NCBI RefSeq assembly: GCF_014529705.1
Contig: NZ_JAANIH010000014.1
Coordinates: 93,353-157,352, forward strand
DNA from: Bradyrhizobium campsiandrae
Lineage (GTDB): Bacteria; Pseudomonadota; Alphaproteobacteria; Rhizobiales; Xanthobacteraceae
Direction of reading: 5' to 3'
Length of the DNA stretch: 64,000 bases
This document shows positions 32,901 through 42,070 of the stretch, in pieces. Under the pieces are notes generated by a model. It did not search any database. It was given only the letters and a program-made list of their open reading frames with translations, and was not told where the DNA came from. The position numbers were made by a program, and so were the translations under genes. Every line of letters begins with the position of its first letter. Within the stretch, counting starts at the first letter, position 1.

Positions 32901-33215
32901 TCAGATCGCCTCTTTCAGCTCCTTGACCGGGCGGAACGCGACCTTCTTGCTGGCCTTGATGTGGATGGCCTCGCCGGTCGCGGGATTGCGGCCGGTGCGG
33001 GCGGCGCGCTTGCGGACCTGGAGGATGCCGAGCCCGACGATGCGGACGCGGTCGCCTTTCTTGAGGTGCTTGGTGATCAGGTCGACCATGTCGGTGAGGA
33101 CCGCCTCGGCACGCTTTTTCGACAGATCCTGGCTTTCGGCGATGTCGGCCGCGAGGTGCTTGAGCGTGATCGTGGCTGGAGCAGCCGTCTTTTTCGCCGA
33201 ATCCTTCTTAGCCAT
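32901..33215 (-). CDS. HU-family DNA-binding protein
   Basis: A 104-residue HU/IHF-like protein. The conserved DNA-binding arm is GRNPATGEAIHIKASKKVAFRP, and the dimer core shows DMVDLITKHLKKGDRVRIVGLG. A Lys/Ala-rich N-terminal extension (MAKKDSAKKTAAPATITL) makes it about 14 residues longer than E. coli HU. The ATG at 33215 has AGGAGG seven bases upstream; the upstream ATG at 33269 is rejected. It bends DNA and compacts the nucleoid. Confidence 0.92.
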   Translation of the reverse strand: MAKKDSAKKTAAPATITLKHLAADIAESQDLSKKRAEAVLTDMVDLITKHLKKGDRVRIVGLGILQVRKRAARTGRNPATGEAIHIKASKKVAFRPVKELKEAI

Positions 33216-33384
33216 GTCTGGCCTCCTCATGCAGGGGAAACCGAAGCAAAAGCATGGGGTTCCCGCCAAGCCGCTGCAGACCTAGACGATTCGGGGGCAG
33301 GCTGACTATGCCATGAGTTCCCGCCGGACGCCGGCGTCAAAGGCATCGAAGTCTGGGCTAAGGCTATGGAGGGATTGCCAAAAA

Positions 33385-33461
<77 letters not shown>

Positions 33462-33494
33462 GTGACGCGTTGATGTCCGCGCGGAACGAGGGGG

Positions 33495-33523
33495 GACTTA
33501 AAGGGGGGACATGGTGAAGTCAA
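33495..33523 (-). promoter_or_regulatory. candidate promoter of tRNA-Asp
   Basis: On the minus strand TTGACT (33523-33518) and TAAGTC (33500-33495) are 17 bp apart. The start would lie about 27 bp before the tRNA 5' end. It is close to the 5' end of the divergent TPR gene. Confidence 0.4.
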
Positions 33524-33659
33524 GGACGTTGCGTTCACGGGAAGCAAACGCCTGGGCGAGCCTGTGGAGCGTGTCGTCGGCAGCCAAACGCTGCCGCTTC
33601 GTCCCCGAATCAAGCATTGGTGCTACAAGCTCGACAGGCAATTTCCGGGGACAATTGGC

Positions 33660-35882
33660 TTGACCGTCGGCTCGCGCGCCTTCCAGAGGGAAAGACTCCA
33701 AAAGAAATTCAAGAAGGAGGCGGAGGCCCTGCTGGCGGCGGCCTGCCAGGCCTATGGCAAGGGACAGCATGCCGAGGTCGAGGCGATTTGCCGGCGGATC
33801 CTCGAGGTCCTTCCCGATCATTTCGATACGCTGCATCTGTTCGGGGTCTTTCTCAGCGACGTCAAGCGACCCGAAGAGGCCGAACGGGTGCTTCGCGCCG
33901 CGGTGGCCGCCAGCCCGCGCTCGGCCAACGCATATTGCGATCTCGGCACCGTGCTGTTCGAGCTCAAGCGCTACGAGGATGCGCGTCCCATCCAGGAGAA
34001 GGCCGTCGCGCTCAATCCGAATTTTCCGATGGCGCTCACCAATCTCGGCAACACCCTGATGCATCTCGGGCGGCACCAGGAGGCGATTGAGCTGCACGAC
34101 CGGGCCATCAAGCTGAAGCCGGACTATGCCGACGCCTATTGCAATCGCGGTATGGCGCAGTTGGCGCTCGATCAGGCGGAGCAAGCCTTGCAGAGCTTCG
34201 AACGGGCCCTGTCGCTCCAGCCGACGCATCAGGAGGCGATGGCTGGCCGCGGCATGGCCTGGGTTGAACTGCGAAACTATCCGGCCGCCGAAACAGCCTT
34301 GAACACGGCGCTCGCACTCAGGCCGGGCAATGAGAGGGTGCTGGCCCATCGCGGGCGGCTCAATCTGATGCTTCGGCGGCTCGACCAGGCCAACGCCGAC
34401 GTCGACGCCGCGCTGGCCGTCACCCCCACGCTTGCCCTCGCATTGCGGACCAAGGCGGCCACCAGCCTTCTTCTGCACAACCCAACGCAGGCGATGTTGG
34501 CGAGCAAGAAGCTGCTCGAACAAAATCCGAACTCCATGATCGCCATCAACCTGATCGGGGTGTGCTTTGCGAGCTATGGCGATGCTGCGAGCGCCATCGA
34601 ATACTATGACCGGGCTCTGCAGATCTATCCGGCTTACGAGGACGCCATCGGCAACAAGATCTTCGCGCTGGACTTCCTGCCGGGCGCGGATTTCGCCATG
34701 CAGCAGGCGGCCCGCAAGGATTGGTGGGATGCGATCGGAGCGGTGCAGCCGCGGCAAAGCCTCGCGCCGCGGTCACTCGATCCGGACCGGCGGCTGGTGG
34801 TCGGCTATGTCTCCGCGGATTTCCGGCGGCATTCGGCCGCCTTCATCTTCATGCCCGTCTTCCGCCATCGCAATCGCGCCGATTTCGAGATCGTCTGCTA
34901 CTCCAACTCGCCGTTGCAGGACGAGGTCACGGGCGAGCTTCGCACCTTTGCGGATCGCTGGGTCGACGTGGTGGCGCTGACCGACGAGGAGTTGGCGGAT
35001 CGCATCGCGGCCGACCAAGTCGACATCCTCGTCGACCTGTCCGGCCATTCGTCTGGCAATCGCCTCAGGGTGTTTGCACGCAAGCCTGCCCCGATCCAGG
35101 TGTCGGCCTGGGGCGCGCCGACCGGCACGGGTCTCAGGACCATGGATTACGTCCTGGCCGACCCGGTCGCGATTCCGGAATCGGTGCGGCACGTCTTCGC
35201 CGAAAAGATCCACGACCTGCCTTGCGTGCTGACCATGACCGAACCCGCGCCGGGCTTGTACCGGCCGGACTTGCCGATGCTGCGCAACGGCTATGTCACC
35301 TTCGGCAGCTTCAACCGGATCGACAAGATGTCCGATGACGTGCTGGCGGTGTGGTCGAGGCTGCTGCAGGCCTTGCCCGGATCGAAGATCGTCCTCAAGC
35401 ACACCGCGCTTGCGGATGCCGGATTGCGCGATGCCCTGGTCGCCCGTTTCGTGGAGCGAGGCGTCGCCCAGGAGAGCGTGGTTTGCCTGGGGCCGAGCGT
35501 GCGCGAACAACATATCGCCGAGTACGCGAACATCGACATCTCGCTCGATCCGTTCCCGCAGAACGGCGGCGCCGGCACCTGGGAATCCCTCCACATGGGC
35601 GTCCCGGTGGTGACCAAGCTCGGCCTCACGACGTCGGGGCGGGCTGCCGGCAGCATCCTGAAGTCGATCGGGCTCGACGACTGGGTGGTGGAGGACGATG
35701 AAGCCTACATCGCGGTCGCCAAGCGGTTCGTGGCGGACCCGGCCGGGCTGGCCGCATTGCGCCGGGAGCTTCCGGACAGGATCGCCGCTTCGGAGGCCGG
35801 GAACGGCGCGAGCTATACGCGCCAGGTGGAAGCAGCCTACCGCCGGTTCTGGCGGGAGTACTGCGCAGCCCAAACCCGCTGA
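33660..35882 (+). CDS. TPR protein with O-GlcNAc-transferase-like (SPINDLY/OGT, GT41) catalytic domain
   Basis: About 740 residues. Residues 20-375 are a run of roughly ten tetratricopeptide repeats (for example ANAYCDLGTVLFELKRYEDA, MALTNLGNTLMHLGRHQEAI). The C-terminal half is a GT41 domain: VSADFRRHSAAFIFMPVF with the active-site-region His, APIQVSAWGAPTGTGLRTMD, FGSFNRIDKMSDDVLAVW with the conserved Lys, and NGGAGTWESLHMGVPVV. It probably transfers a sugar from a nucleotide donor to Ser/Thr of target proteins; targets unknown. A TTG start at 33660 is favoured because GGGGA lies eight bases upstream; GTG at 33564 is the alternative and would add 32 poorly conserved-looking residues. It is divergent from tRNA-Asp and stands alone. 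Confidence 0.88.
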   Translation: MTVGSRAFQRERLQKKFKKEAEALLAAACQAYGKGQHAEVEAICRRILEVLPDHFDTLHLFGVFLSDVKRPEEAERVLRAAVAASPRSANAYCDLGTVLFELKRYEDARPIQEKAVALNPNFPMALTNLGNTLMHLGRHQEAIELHDRAIKLKPDYADAYCNRGMAQLALDQAEQALQSFERALSLQPTHQEAMAGRGMAWVELRNYPAAETALNTALALRPGNERVLAHRGRLNLMLRRLDQANADVDAALAVTPTLALALRTKAATSLLLHNPTQAMLASKKLLEQNPNSMIAINLIGVCFASYGDAASAIEYYDRALQIYPAYEDAIGNKIFALDFLPGADFAMQQAARKDWWDAIGAVQPRQSLAPRSLDPDRRLVVGYVSADFRRHSAAFIFMPVFRHRNRADFEIVCYSNSPLQDEVTGELRTFADRWVDVVALTDEELADRIAADQVDILVDLSGHSSGNRLRVFARKPAPIQVSAWGAPTGTGLRTMDYVLADPVAIPESVRHVFAEKIHDLPCVLTMTEPAPGLYRPDLPMLRNGYVTFGSFNRIDKMSDDVLAVWSRLLQALPGSKIVLKHTALADAGLRDALVARFVERGVAQESVVCLGPSVREQHIAEYANIDISLDPFPQNGGAGTWESLHMGVPVVTKLGLTTSGRAAGSILKSIGLDDWVVEDDEAYIAVAKRFVADPAGLAALRRELPDRIAASEAGNGASYTRQVEAAYRRFWREYCAAQTR

Positions 35883-35932
35883 CTTAAGAGCTTAGATTCA
35901 AAGGACTTGGCTGGATGTCTTTCAGCTCTGCC

Positions 35933-35960
35933 AAAAGCAAAAGGCCGCCCCAGGGCGGCC
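35933..35960 (-). terminator. rho-independent terminator of the 67-residue gene
   Basis: GGCCGCCC (35943-35950) and GGGCGGCC (35953-35960) pair perfectly. On the minus strand the stem is followed by TTTTGCTTTTG, so it ends transcripts of the minus-strand gene at 35992-36195. On the plus strand no T tract follows, so it is a poor terminator for the TPR gene. Confidence 0.75.
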
Positions 35961-35991
35961 GTTGCGTCTCAAACCGGTCCTTTTCCCGTGC

Positions 35992-36195
35992 TTAGCGGAT
36001 CTCCGAGGCCCCCGAGCTTGTGATCGCCACCGGCTTGCCGGCCTTGATCACATGGGTCGATTGGGCGGTCTGGCTGTAATCGGCATTGGTGCGGGCTGCG
36101 ATCCCAAAGGCGGCGACTGCGATGCCGGCCACCAGCGCCACCACCACGATCTTCAGGTGGGTCCCCCGATCAGCAGAGTGAATTGAGTGGTTCAT
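35992..36195 (-). CDS. 67-residue membrane-anchored protein of unknown function
   Basis: A short basic N-terminus (HSIHSADRGTHLK) is followed by a single hydrophobic helix (IVVVALVAGIAVAAFGIAA) and a polar, Ser/Thr-rich tail that is probably periplasmic (AGKPVAITSSGASEIR). GGGAGG lies 5 bases before the ATG, and a clear terminator follows, so the gene is well delimited. Family not recognised; similar short proteins are common in this genus. It is divergent from the iron-uptake unit. Confidence 0.65.
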   Translation of the reverse strand: MNHSIHSADRGTHLKIVVVALVAGIAVAAFGIAARTNADYSQTAQSTHVIKAGKPVAITSSGASEIR

Positions 36196-36563
36196 CGAAG
36201 CCTCCCGACGGGCTTTGGCGCCGTCTGTAGGCTGATGTCTTAAGGAACATCTGTTTCCGGATCGTTTCGCCGGTTCCGCAAAATGGTTTCATCTGGCGGT
36301 TTGGCTGGCTTCGCCACGAGTCCCGGCACGGATGCTGGGAAACCCGGCCTGCCGCGGATTTGGCAGTCCGCTTGATTGGCAGTGGTGGCACCATGAACCT
36401 GGATATCTCCAGGTGCATTGGAGCGCTTCTAAGAGCTGCTCTAAGAGTCCTTCTAAGAGCCTTTCAATTAGGGATATCGCGCGCGCTCCCCTAAGCGTCG
36501 CCCCATCGCATGCCGTGCAGGGACCAGCGGCATGACGAAGCAGATGCACATCGGGGTGGCGCG
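36196..36563. promoter_or_regulatory. control region between the 67-residue gene and the TonB-dependent receptor gene
   Basis: This 368-bp divergent gap contains a 7+4+7 dyad, ACCTGGA (36397-36403) and TCCAGGT (36408-36414). A triple direct repeat follows (described separately). Iron-uptake receptors in rhizobia are normally controlled by Irr, Fur or RirA, or by an extracytoplasmic sigma factor, but I could not match a published box with confidence. Confidence 0.45.
36428..36459 (+). repeat. three direct copies of TCTAAGAG with an exact 12-bp period
   Basis: TCTAAGAG begins at 36428, 36440 and 36452. The linkers between them (CTGC, TCCT) differ, so only the 8-bp core is kept. The array ends about 105 bp before the TonB-dependent receptor start. 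A 12-bp period is slightly longer than one helical turn, so bound proteins would be arranged along a gently rotating face. Confidence 0.7.
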
Positions 36564-38852
36564 TTGAACAGTCTTGGAATGCTGCGGTCGGCCGTGTTGG
36601 CGACCGCGTCCGCTTGGGTTTTGATGCCGCAGGCATCGCTTGCACAATCCTCGGCACAAGGGGGCGCGCAGAGCCTGCCGCCGGTGACGGTTGCCGCGCC
36701 GGAACAACGCCGCCGCGCAGCAGCACCTGCACCGCGCCGGGCGCAGCGCGAGGCTCAGACCGCCAACAGCCGGACGCCGCAGCCGCAGCGCAATGTCGGT
36801 GTCGTCGAGAGCCCGCGCGGCCCGGTGCAGGGCTATGTCGCCAGGCGCAGCTCGTCCGGCACCAAGACCAACACGCCGATCATGGAGACGCCGCAGGCGG
36901 TGTCGGTGATCGGTGCGGATCAGATCCGCGACCAGAAGCCGAACAAACTCGACGAAGTGCTGCGCTACACCGCCGGTGTGCGTGCCGGCACCTTCGGCGC
37001 CGATACCCGTAACGACTGGTGGCTGATCCGCGGCTTCAAGTCCGACGATGTCGGGCTGTTCCTGGACGGCATGCAGCTATTCTACACGTCCTATGCGAGC
37101 TGGAAGCTGCAGCCCTCCAACATGGAGCGGGTCGAGGTGCTGCGCGGCCCGTCGGCCGTGCTCTATGGCGGATCGAGCCCGAGCGGCATCGTCAACGCCA
37201 TCAGCAAGACGCCGCCGGCCGAGCCGGTGCGCTATATTGAGACCGGAATCAACAATTTCGGCAACGCCTATGTCGGCTTCGATGTCGGCGGTCCCGTCGC
37301 CATGCAGCCCCAGGACGGCAAGAAGGATGGCAAACAGGACGGCGAGCTGTTCTACCGCGTGGTCGGCCAGGTCCAGAATGGCGGCACGCAGGTCAACTTC
37401 ACGCCCGACAACAATTACTTCATCGCACCGTCCGTCACCTGGAAGCCGGATGCCGACACGACCCTCACGGTGCTGGCCTCGGCCTCGAAGCAGGACACGC
37501 GCGGCATCAACTTCCTGCCTTATCAGGGCACGGTGACCAACGCACCGTTCGGCAAAATTCCGACCAGCTTCTTCGCCGGCGATCCCAGCGTCGACAAGTT
37601 CACGCGCGAGCAGGAGATGCTCGGCTACCAGTTCGAGCGCAATCTCACCGACGAGCTGACGTTCCGGCAGAATGCGCGCTTCGCGCATATCGACCTGACC
37701 TATCGCGGCTTCGTCGGCAATGGATGGGACAACATCAACACGGCCATGATGGGCCGCTACAATTGGTATGCGAAGAACACTGCCAACCAGGCCAATCTCG
37801 ACAACCAGTTGGAGTACCGCTTCGGCACCGGTCCGGTGCGCCACACCATGCTGTTCGGGGTTGATCTGAAGGGTTATCAGATCGACGACTATCAGGCGTT
37901 CAACTTCGGCACCGTGCCGTCCATCAACGTCTTCAACCCCGCCTATGGCCTCGACATCCCGCTCACCGGCGCGCCGTTCCGCAACTTCCTGATCACGCAG
38001 AAACAGGCCGGTACCTATCTCCAGGACCAGATGAAGCTCGGCAATTTCACGCTGGTGCTGAGCGGCCGCAATGACTGGGTCGAGACGACGCAGGCCGCGC
38101 GCGACACCGGCGCAAATGTCGCCAGCCGTGACGACAGCAGGTTCAGCGGGCGCGCCGGGCTGATCTATAATCTCGACAACGGCATTGCGCCCTATGTCTC
38201 CTATGCGACGAGTTACAATCCGATCATCGGCCTCAATGCGTCGAACCAGCTGTTCCTGCCGGAGACAGGCCGGCAGGCCGAAATCGGCGTGAAAGTCGCG
38301 CCCCAGGGATTTGACGGCTATTTCACCGCTTCGCTGTTCGACCTGAAGCGACAGAATGTGGCGACGACCGATCCTACCAATGTCCTGCTGCAGAACCAGA
38401 CCGGCGAGGTGACCTCGCGCGGCATCGAGCTCGAAGCTGTGGCCAATGCCACCAAGGAACTGAAGCTGATCGGCGCCTTCACCGCGTATCATCTGTTCAC
38501 CAGCAAGGATCTCGATCCGACGCTGATCGGCAAGACACCGACCAACACGCCGGAGCTGCTGGTCTCGGGCTGGGCGGACTACACGTTCAAGGACGGACCG
38601 CTGGAGGGTTTAGGTTTCGGGGGCGGCGTACGTTATGTCGGCTCATCCTGGGCCGACACTGCCAACACGCTGGAGGTTCCCGCCGTCGTGCTCGGCGACC
38701 TCGCGGTTCACTACGAACGGCAGAACTGGCGCACCGCCATCAACGTGATCAACCTGACCGACAAGATCTACGTCGCGAGCTGCGCCTCGGCCTCGTCCTG
38801 CTTCTACGGCGATCGCCGCCGCGTCACCGCCAGTGTCTCGTACAAATGGTGA
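36564..38852 (+). CDS. TonB-dependent siderophore receptor (outer membrane)
   Basis: About 762 residues. A signal peptide ends at LMPQASLAQ. A Pro/Gln/Arg-rich linker follows (residues 30-70), then the plug domain: TPQAVSVIGADQIRDQKPNKL, RGFKSDDVGLFLDGMQLFY, and the conserved RVEVLRGPSAVLYGGSSPSG. The rest is the 22-strand barrel, ending in the aromatic terminus VTASVSYKW. It imports ferric siderophores using TonB energy; the ligand is unknown. The TTG at 36564 has GGGGTGG six bases upstream; ATG at 36579 is possible, and a more distant start (36510) would add a charged leader before the signal peptide. The PepSY gene follows 35 bp downstream. Confidence 0.93.
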   Translation: MNSLGMLRSAVLATASAWVLMPQASLAQSSAQGGAQSLPPVTVAAPEQRRRAAAPAPRRAQREAQTANSRTPQPQRNVGVVESPRGPVQGYVARRSSSGTKTNTPIMETPQAVSVIGADQIRDQKPNKLDEVLRYTAGVRAGTFGADTRNDWWLIRGFKSDDVGLFLDGMQLFYTSYASWKLQPSNMERVEVLRGPSAVLYGGSSPSGIVNAISKTPPAEPVRYIETGINNFGNAYVGFDVGGPVAMQPQDGKKDGKQDGELFYRVVGQVQNGGTQVNFTPDNNYFIAPSVTWKPDADTTLTVLASASKQDTRGINFLPYQGTVTNAPFGKIPTSFFAGDPSVDKFTREQEMLGYQFERNLTDELTFRQNARFAHIDLTYRGFVGNGWDNINTAMMGRYNWYAKNTANQANLDNQLEYRFGTGPVRHTMLFGVDLKGYQIDDYQAFNFGTVPSINVFNPAYGLDIPLTGAPFRNFLITQKQAGTYLQDQMKLGNFTLVLSGRNDWVETTQAARDTGANVASRDDSRFSGRAGLIYNLDNGIAPYVSYATSYNPIIGLNASNQLFLPETGRQAEIGVKVAPQGFDGYFTASLFDLKRQNVATTDPTNVLLQNQTGEVTSRGIELEAVANATKELKLIGAFTAYHLFTSKDLDPTLIGKTPTNTPELLVSGWADYTFKDGPLEGLGFGGGVRYVGSSWADTANTLEVPAVVLGDLAVHYERQNWRTAINVINLTDKIYVASCASASSCFYGDRRRVTASVSYKW

Positions 38853-38886
38853 GGCAAGTGAAAAGGCGCGGCGGGGGGAGGGGTTT

Positions 38887-40023
38887 GTGAAGGCGCGCAC
38901 GGTCAGGCTCTGGTCGGTGGTCCACACCTGGACCAGTCTGGTCTCGACCCTGTTTCTGCTCTTGCTCTGCCTGACCGGCCTGCCGCTGATCTTTCATCAC
39001 GAGATCGATGAGCTCCTGGGCTACGCCCCCCAGCCCGAAGCTCATCCGAGCGCGGCGCGCGCGACGCCCCAAGTCGTCGCAGACGCCGCGCTCGCCGCCG
39101 ATCCCGGCAGGGTTCTGCAATATGTTTCCTGGGACAAGGACGAGCCCGGTATCGTGATGGCCTTCACCAACAGCGCCCCTGATGGTGCGCCCGACAATGC
39201 GACCGTGCGTGCCTTCGATGCGCTCTCGGCAAAACTGCTCGGGCCGGTTGGCGTCGGGCCGATGCTGATCGTGCTCAAGCTGCACACGGACATGTTCGCC
39301 GGCCAGGCCGGAAAGCTGTTTCTCGGCGCGATGGGGTTGTTGTTTGCCGTCGCGATCGTCTCCGGCGTGGTGCTGTACTGGCCGTTCACCCGCCGCCTGC
39401 GCTTTGCCACCATCCGCGACGGCGCCTCGCGCCGCGTCCGCTGGCTCGACTGGCACAATCTGGTCGGTGTGGTGACGGTGGCCTGGGCGCTGGTGGTGGG
39501 CTTGACCGGCGTCGTCAATACCTGGGCCGAGCTGATGCTGAGCCAGTGGAAGGCGACCGAACTCGCCAGCATGGTTGCGCCCTATGCCAGCAAGCCGCCG
39601 CCGGCCCATCTTGCCTCGCTCGACGATGTCGTCGCGCGCGCGAAGCGGGCCGCGCCCGGCATGGAGGTTGCCTTCGTCGCCTTTCCGGGGACGCCGTTCA
39701 CGTCCTCGCACCATTTTGCCGCCTTCATGCGCGGCGACACGGCTTTGACCGCGCGGCTGCTGAAGCCGGTCCTGCTCGACGGCGAAACCGGGGAGGTGAC
39801 CGACGCCCGCGCGCTGCCGCTCTATCTCCAGGCGCTGCTGATCTCGCAGCCGCTGCATTTCGGCGATTATGGCGGGATGCCGCTCAAAGTGATCTGGGCG
39901 GCGCTTGACGGGCTCACCATCGTCGTGATCGGCAGCGGGCTCTATCTCTGGTGGGCACGGCGGCGGAAACGGGCACCTCTCCGCGGCGGCCCATTCGCCG
40001 GACGGGCCCGGGTCCCGTCGTGA
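38887..40023 (+). CDS. PepSY domain membrane protein (PiuB/FoxB-like, siderophore reductase type)
   Basis: A 378-residue inner-membrane protein with four membrane segments. The first is WSVVHTWTSLVSTLFLLLLC with an in-membrane His. The second and third are around LGAMGLLFAVAIVSGVVLYW and WHNLVGVVTVAWALVVGLTG. The last is GLTIVVIGSGLYLWW. PepSY-type soluble loops lie between. Proteins of this family accompany siderophore receptors and are thought to reduce or handle imported ferric iron. GTG at 38887 is chosen because a strong GGGGGGAGGGG precedes it; a longer start at 38833 would overlap the receptor gene. It overlaps the next gene by one base. Confidence 0.87.
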   Translation: MKARTVRLWSVVHTWTSLVSTLFLLLLCLTGLPLIFHHEIDELLGYAPQPEAHPSAARATPQVVADAALAADPGRVLQYVSWDKDEPGIVMAFTNSAPDGAPDNATVRAFDALSAKLLGPVGVGPMLIVLKLHTDMFAGQAGKLFLGAMGLLFAVAIVSGVVLYWPFTRRLRFATIRDGASRRVRWLDWHNLVGVVTVAWALVVGLTGVVNTWAELMLSQWKATELASMVAPYASKPPPAHLASLDDVVARAKRAAPGMEVAFVAFPGTPFTSSHHFAAFMRGDTALTARLLKPVLLDGETGEVTDARALPLYLQALLISQPLHFGDYGGMPLKVIWAALDGLTIVVIGSGLYLWWARRRKRAPLRGGPFAGRARVPS

Positions 40024-40262
40024 TGCATGGCTCCTCTGACCGTGCGTATCTGTGGATCCGTGTCTTTGCGGCACCTGGCCTGCTCGCGGCCGCGACCATC
40101 ACCGGCCTATTGGCTGCGCTGCTTTGGGGAAATGTGGGCCAGCATGTCGCCTGGGTGACAGTGGGGGCCCCGGTCGCGGTCGTTGCCTGGGTTTGGGTGC
40201 GTCGCCGCACCGGAAAAACCGGGCCATTTTTGCCGCCGATCGGCGGCAAAAAGCGCCCGTAG
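40023..40262 (+). CDS. small two-helix membrane protein of the iron-uptake unit
   Basis: A 79-residue protein. Two hydrophobic segments (APGLLAAATITGLLAALLWG and VAWVTVGAPVAVVAWVWV) are followed by a basic tail. Its ATG overlaps the stop of the PepSY gene (TGATG), so the two are coupled; small proteins of this layout often follow the PepSY gene in siderophore loci. The function is not known. The C-terminal codons contain a perfect 26-bp palindrome. Confidence 0.7.
   Translation: MHGSSDRAYLWIRVFAAPGLLAAATITGLLAALLWGNVGQHVAWVTVGAPVAVVAWVWVRRRTGKTGPFLPPIGGKKRP
40227..40252. repeat. 26-bp perfect palindrome inside the 3' end of the small membrane-protein gene
   Basis: Five T, GCCGCCGA, TCGGCGGC, five A: 13-base arms with no spacer, entirely self-complementary. 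It codes for FLPPIGGKK. The T tract precedes the stem and the A tract follows on either strand, so it is not an ordinary terminator. It could be a folded mRNA element or a protein-binding dyad. Confidence 0.8.
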
Positions 40263-40501
40263 CAGCTTGGCTGCGATCTCAGAACTGCTGCCCTGCAAAA
40301 CCATGGCCGCCCTTGTCGGGTCAGGCGATCTGCTTCATACCAGCCGCGGGGTGATTCCGGGATTTCCATCGGTCTGGGAGCAGCAAAGGGCCTGAAAAGA
40401 GCGTGTCTTGCGCCCATTGGTGCACTGCGCTAAGGCTCAGAATAATTCCAAATCGGACGAATCCGTGGCTGTCCCGAGGCTGCGGGAAAAAGGGCTCGTC
40501 A

Positions 40502-40867
40502 ATGAGCGGCATTCTACAGAACTATCTTCCACTCGTCGTATTCATAGGGGTAGCTGCCATCATCGGCCTGGTGCTGCTGATCGCGCCCTTCATTGTGGCG
40601 TTCCAGCAGCCGGACCCGGAGAAGCTGTCGGCGTATGAGTGCGGTTTCAACGCCTTCGACGACGCCCGCATGAAGTTCGATGTCCGCTTCTATCTGGTCG
40701 CCATCCTCTTCATCATCTTCGACCTCGAGGTGGCGTTCCTGTTCCCCTGGGCGGTGGCATTCGGCAAGCTTGGCGCGACGGGCTTCTGGTCCATGCTGGT
40801 GTTCCTCGCCGTGCTGACGGTGGGCTTCGCCTATGAATGGAAGAAAGGCGCACTCGAATGGGATTGA
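40502..40867 (+). CDS. nuoA: NADH-quinone oxidoreductase subunit A
   Basis: A 121-residue membrane subunit of complex I with three helices. The conserved [21 protein letters not shown] loop and [15 protein letters not shown] mark it. The ATG at 40502 starts the usual [10 protein letters not shown]; the longer upstream frame is non-conserved. It opens the nuo operon. The 239 bp before it must hold the operon promoter, but no convincing boxes stand out. Its end overlaps nuoB by 10 bases. Confidence 0.97.
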   Translation: MSGILQNYLPLVVFIGVAAIIGLVLLIAPFIVAFQQPDPEKLSAYECGFNAFDDARMKFDVRFYLVAILFIIFDLEVAFLFPWAVAFGKLGATGFWSMLVFLAVLTVGFAYEWKKGALEWD

Positions 40868-41445
40868 ACCCTGCAACGTCCTCCGGCCCGGCCATCGCGC
40901 CGGCCCCCAAGGGCATCCTGGATCCCTCGACTGGCAAGCCGGTCGGGGCCAATGATCCGTTCTTCCTCGAGGTCAATCACGAGCTGTCCGACAAGGGCTT
41001 CTTCGTCGCCGCGACCGACGACCTCATCACCTGGGCCCGCACCGGCTCCTTGATGTGGATGACCTTCGGTCTCGCCTGCTGCGCGGTCGAGATGATGCAG
41101 GTGTCGATGCCGCGCTACGACGTCGAGCGCTTCGGCTTCGCGCCGCGTGCCTCGCCGCGCCAGTCCGACGTGATGATCGTCGCCGGCACGCTGACCAACA
41201 AGATGGCGCCGGCGCTGCGCAAGGTCTACGACCAGATGCCGGAGCCGCGCTACGTCATCTCGATGGGCTCCTGCGCCAATGGTGGCGGCTACTATCACTA
41301 TTCCTACTCGGTCGTGCGCGGCTGCGACCGCATCGTGCCGATCGACATCTACGTGCCGGGCTGTCCGCCCACGGCGGAAGCGCTGCTGTACGGCGTGCTG
41401 CTGCTGCAGAAGAAGATCCGCCGCACCGGCACCATCGAACGCTAA
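40858..41445 (+). CDS. nuoB: NADH-quinone oxidoreductase subunit B
   Basis: A 195-residue peripheral subunit carrying iron-sulfur cluster N2, the last electron carrier before quinone. The cluster ligands are the tandem Cys in [11 protein letters not shown], then [10 protein letters not shown] and [12 protein letters not shown]. An N-terminal Pro/Ala-rich extension of about 40 residues precedes the core. The ATG at 40858 lies within the end of nuoA. Confidence 0.97.
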   Translation: MGLNPATSSGPAIAPAPKGILDPSTGKPVGANDPFFLEVNHELSDKGFFVAATDDLITWARTGSLMWMTFGLACCAVEMMQVSMPRYDVERFGFAPRASPRQSDVMIVAGTLTNKMAPALRKVYDQMPEPRYVISMGSCANGGGYYHYSYSVVRGCDRIVPIDIYVPGCPPTAEALLYGVLLLQKKIRRTGTIER

Positions 41446-41456
41446 GGTTTTACGTC

Positions 41457-42068
41457 ATGGACGACGCCAAGCTCGACGCCCTGGGGCAGACGATCGTGAG
41501 CGCGCTTCCGGGCGCGGCGACAGGTTATCGGGTGGCCTTCAACCAGCTCACGGTTGATGTCGAGGCCAGCAAGATCGTCGAGGTGGTCAAGTACCTCCGC
41601 GACGATCCGAACTGCCGTTTCGTCAACTTCACCGACATCACGGCGGCCGACTATCCGTCGCGCGAAAAGCGCTTCGACGTGATCTATCACTTCCTGTCAC
41701 CGACCCTGAACACCCGCATCCGCCTCAAGGCCCAGGCCGACGAGACCACGCAGGTGCCGTCGCTGATCGAGGTGTTCCCGGGCGCCGACTGGTTCGAGCG
41801 CGAGGCGTACGACCTCTATGGCGTGTTCTTCGTCGGTCATCCCGACATGCGCCGCATCCTCACCGATTACGGTTTCGAGGGGCATCCGCTGCGCAAGGAT
41901 TTCCCGCTGACCGGCTTCCTCGAGGTTCGCTACGACGACCAGGAGAAGCGGGTGGTGTACGAGCCCGTCCGGCTCAACCAGGAATTCCGCAAGTTCGATT
42001 TCCTCTCGCCATGGGAAGGGGCGGACTATCCGCTTCCCGGTGATGAAAAGGCGGGGCCGAAGGTCTGA
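41457..42068 (+). CDS. nuoC: NADH-quinone oxidoreductase subunit C
   Basis: A 203-residue peripheral-arm subunit with the signature [21 protein letters not shown] and [12 protein letters not shown]. It lies between nuoB and nuoD and is a separate gene, not fused to nuoD as in E. coli. The ATG at 41457 lies 11 bases after the nuoB stop; the long frame upstream is a shadow of nuoB. Confidence 0.97.
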   Translation: MDDAKLDALGQTIVSALPGAATGYRVAFNQLTVDVEASKIVEVVKYLRDDPNCRFVNFTDITAADYPSREKRFDVIYHFLSPTLNTRIRLKAQADETTQVPSLIEVFPGADWFEREAYDLYGVFFVGHPDMRRILTDYGFEGHPLRKDFPLTGFLEVRYDDQEKRVVYEPVRLNQEFRKFDFLSPWEGADYPLPGDEKAGPKV

Positions 42069-42070
42069 TC

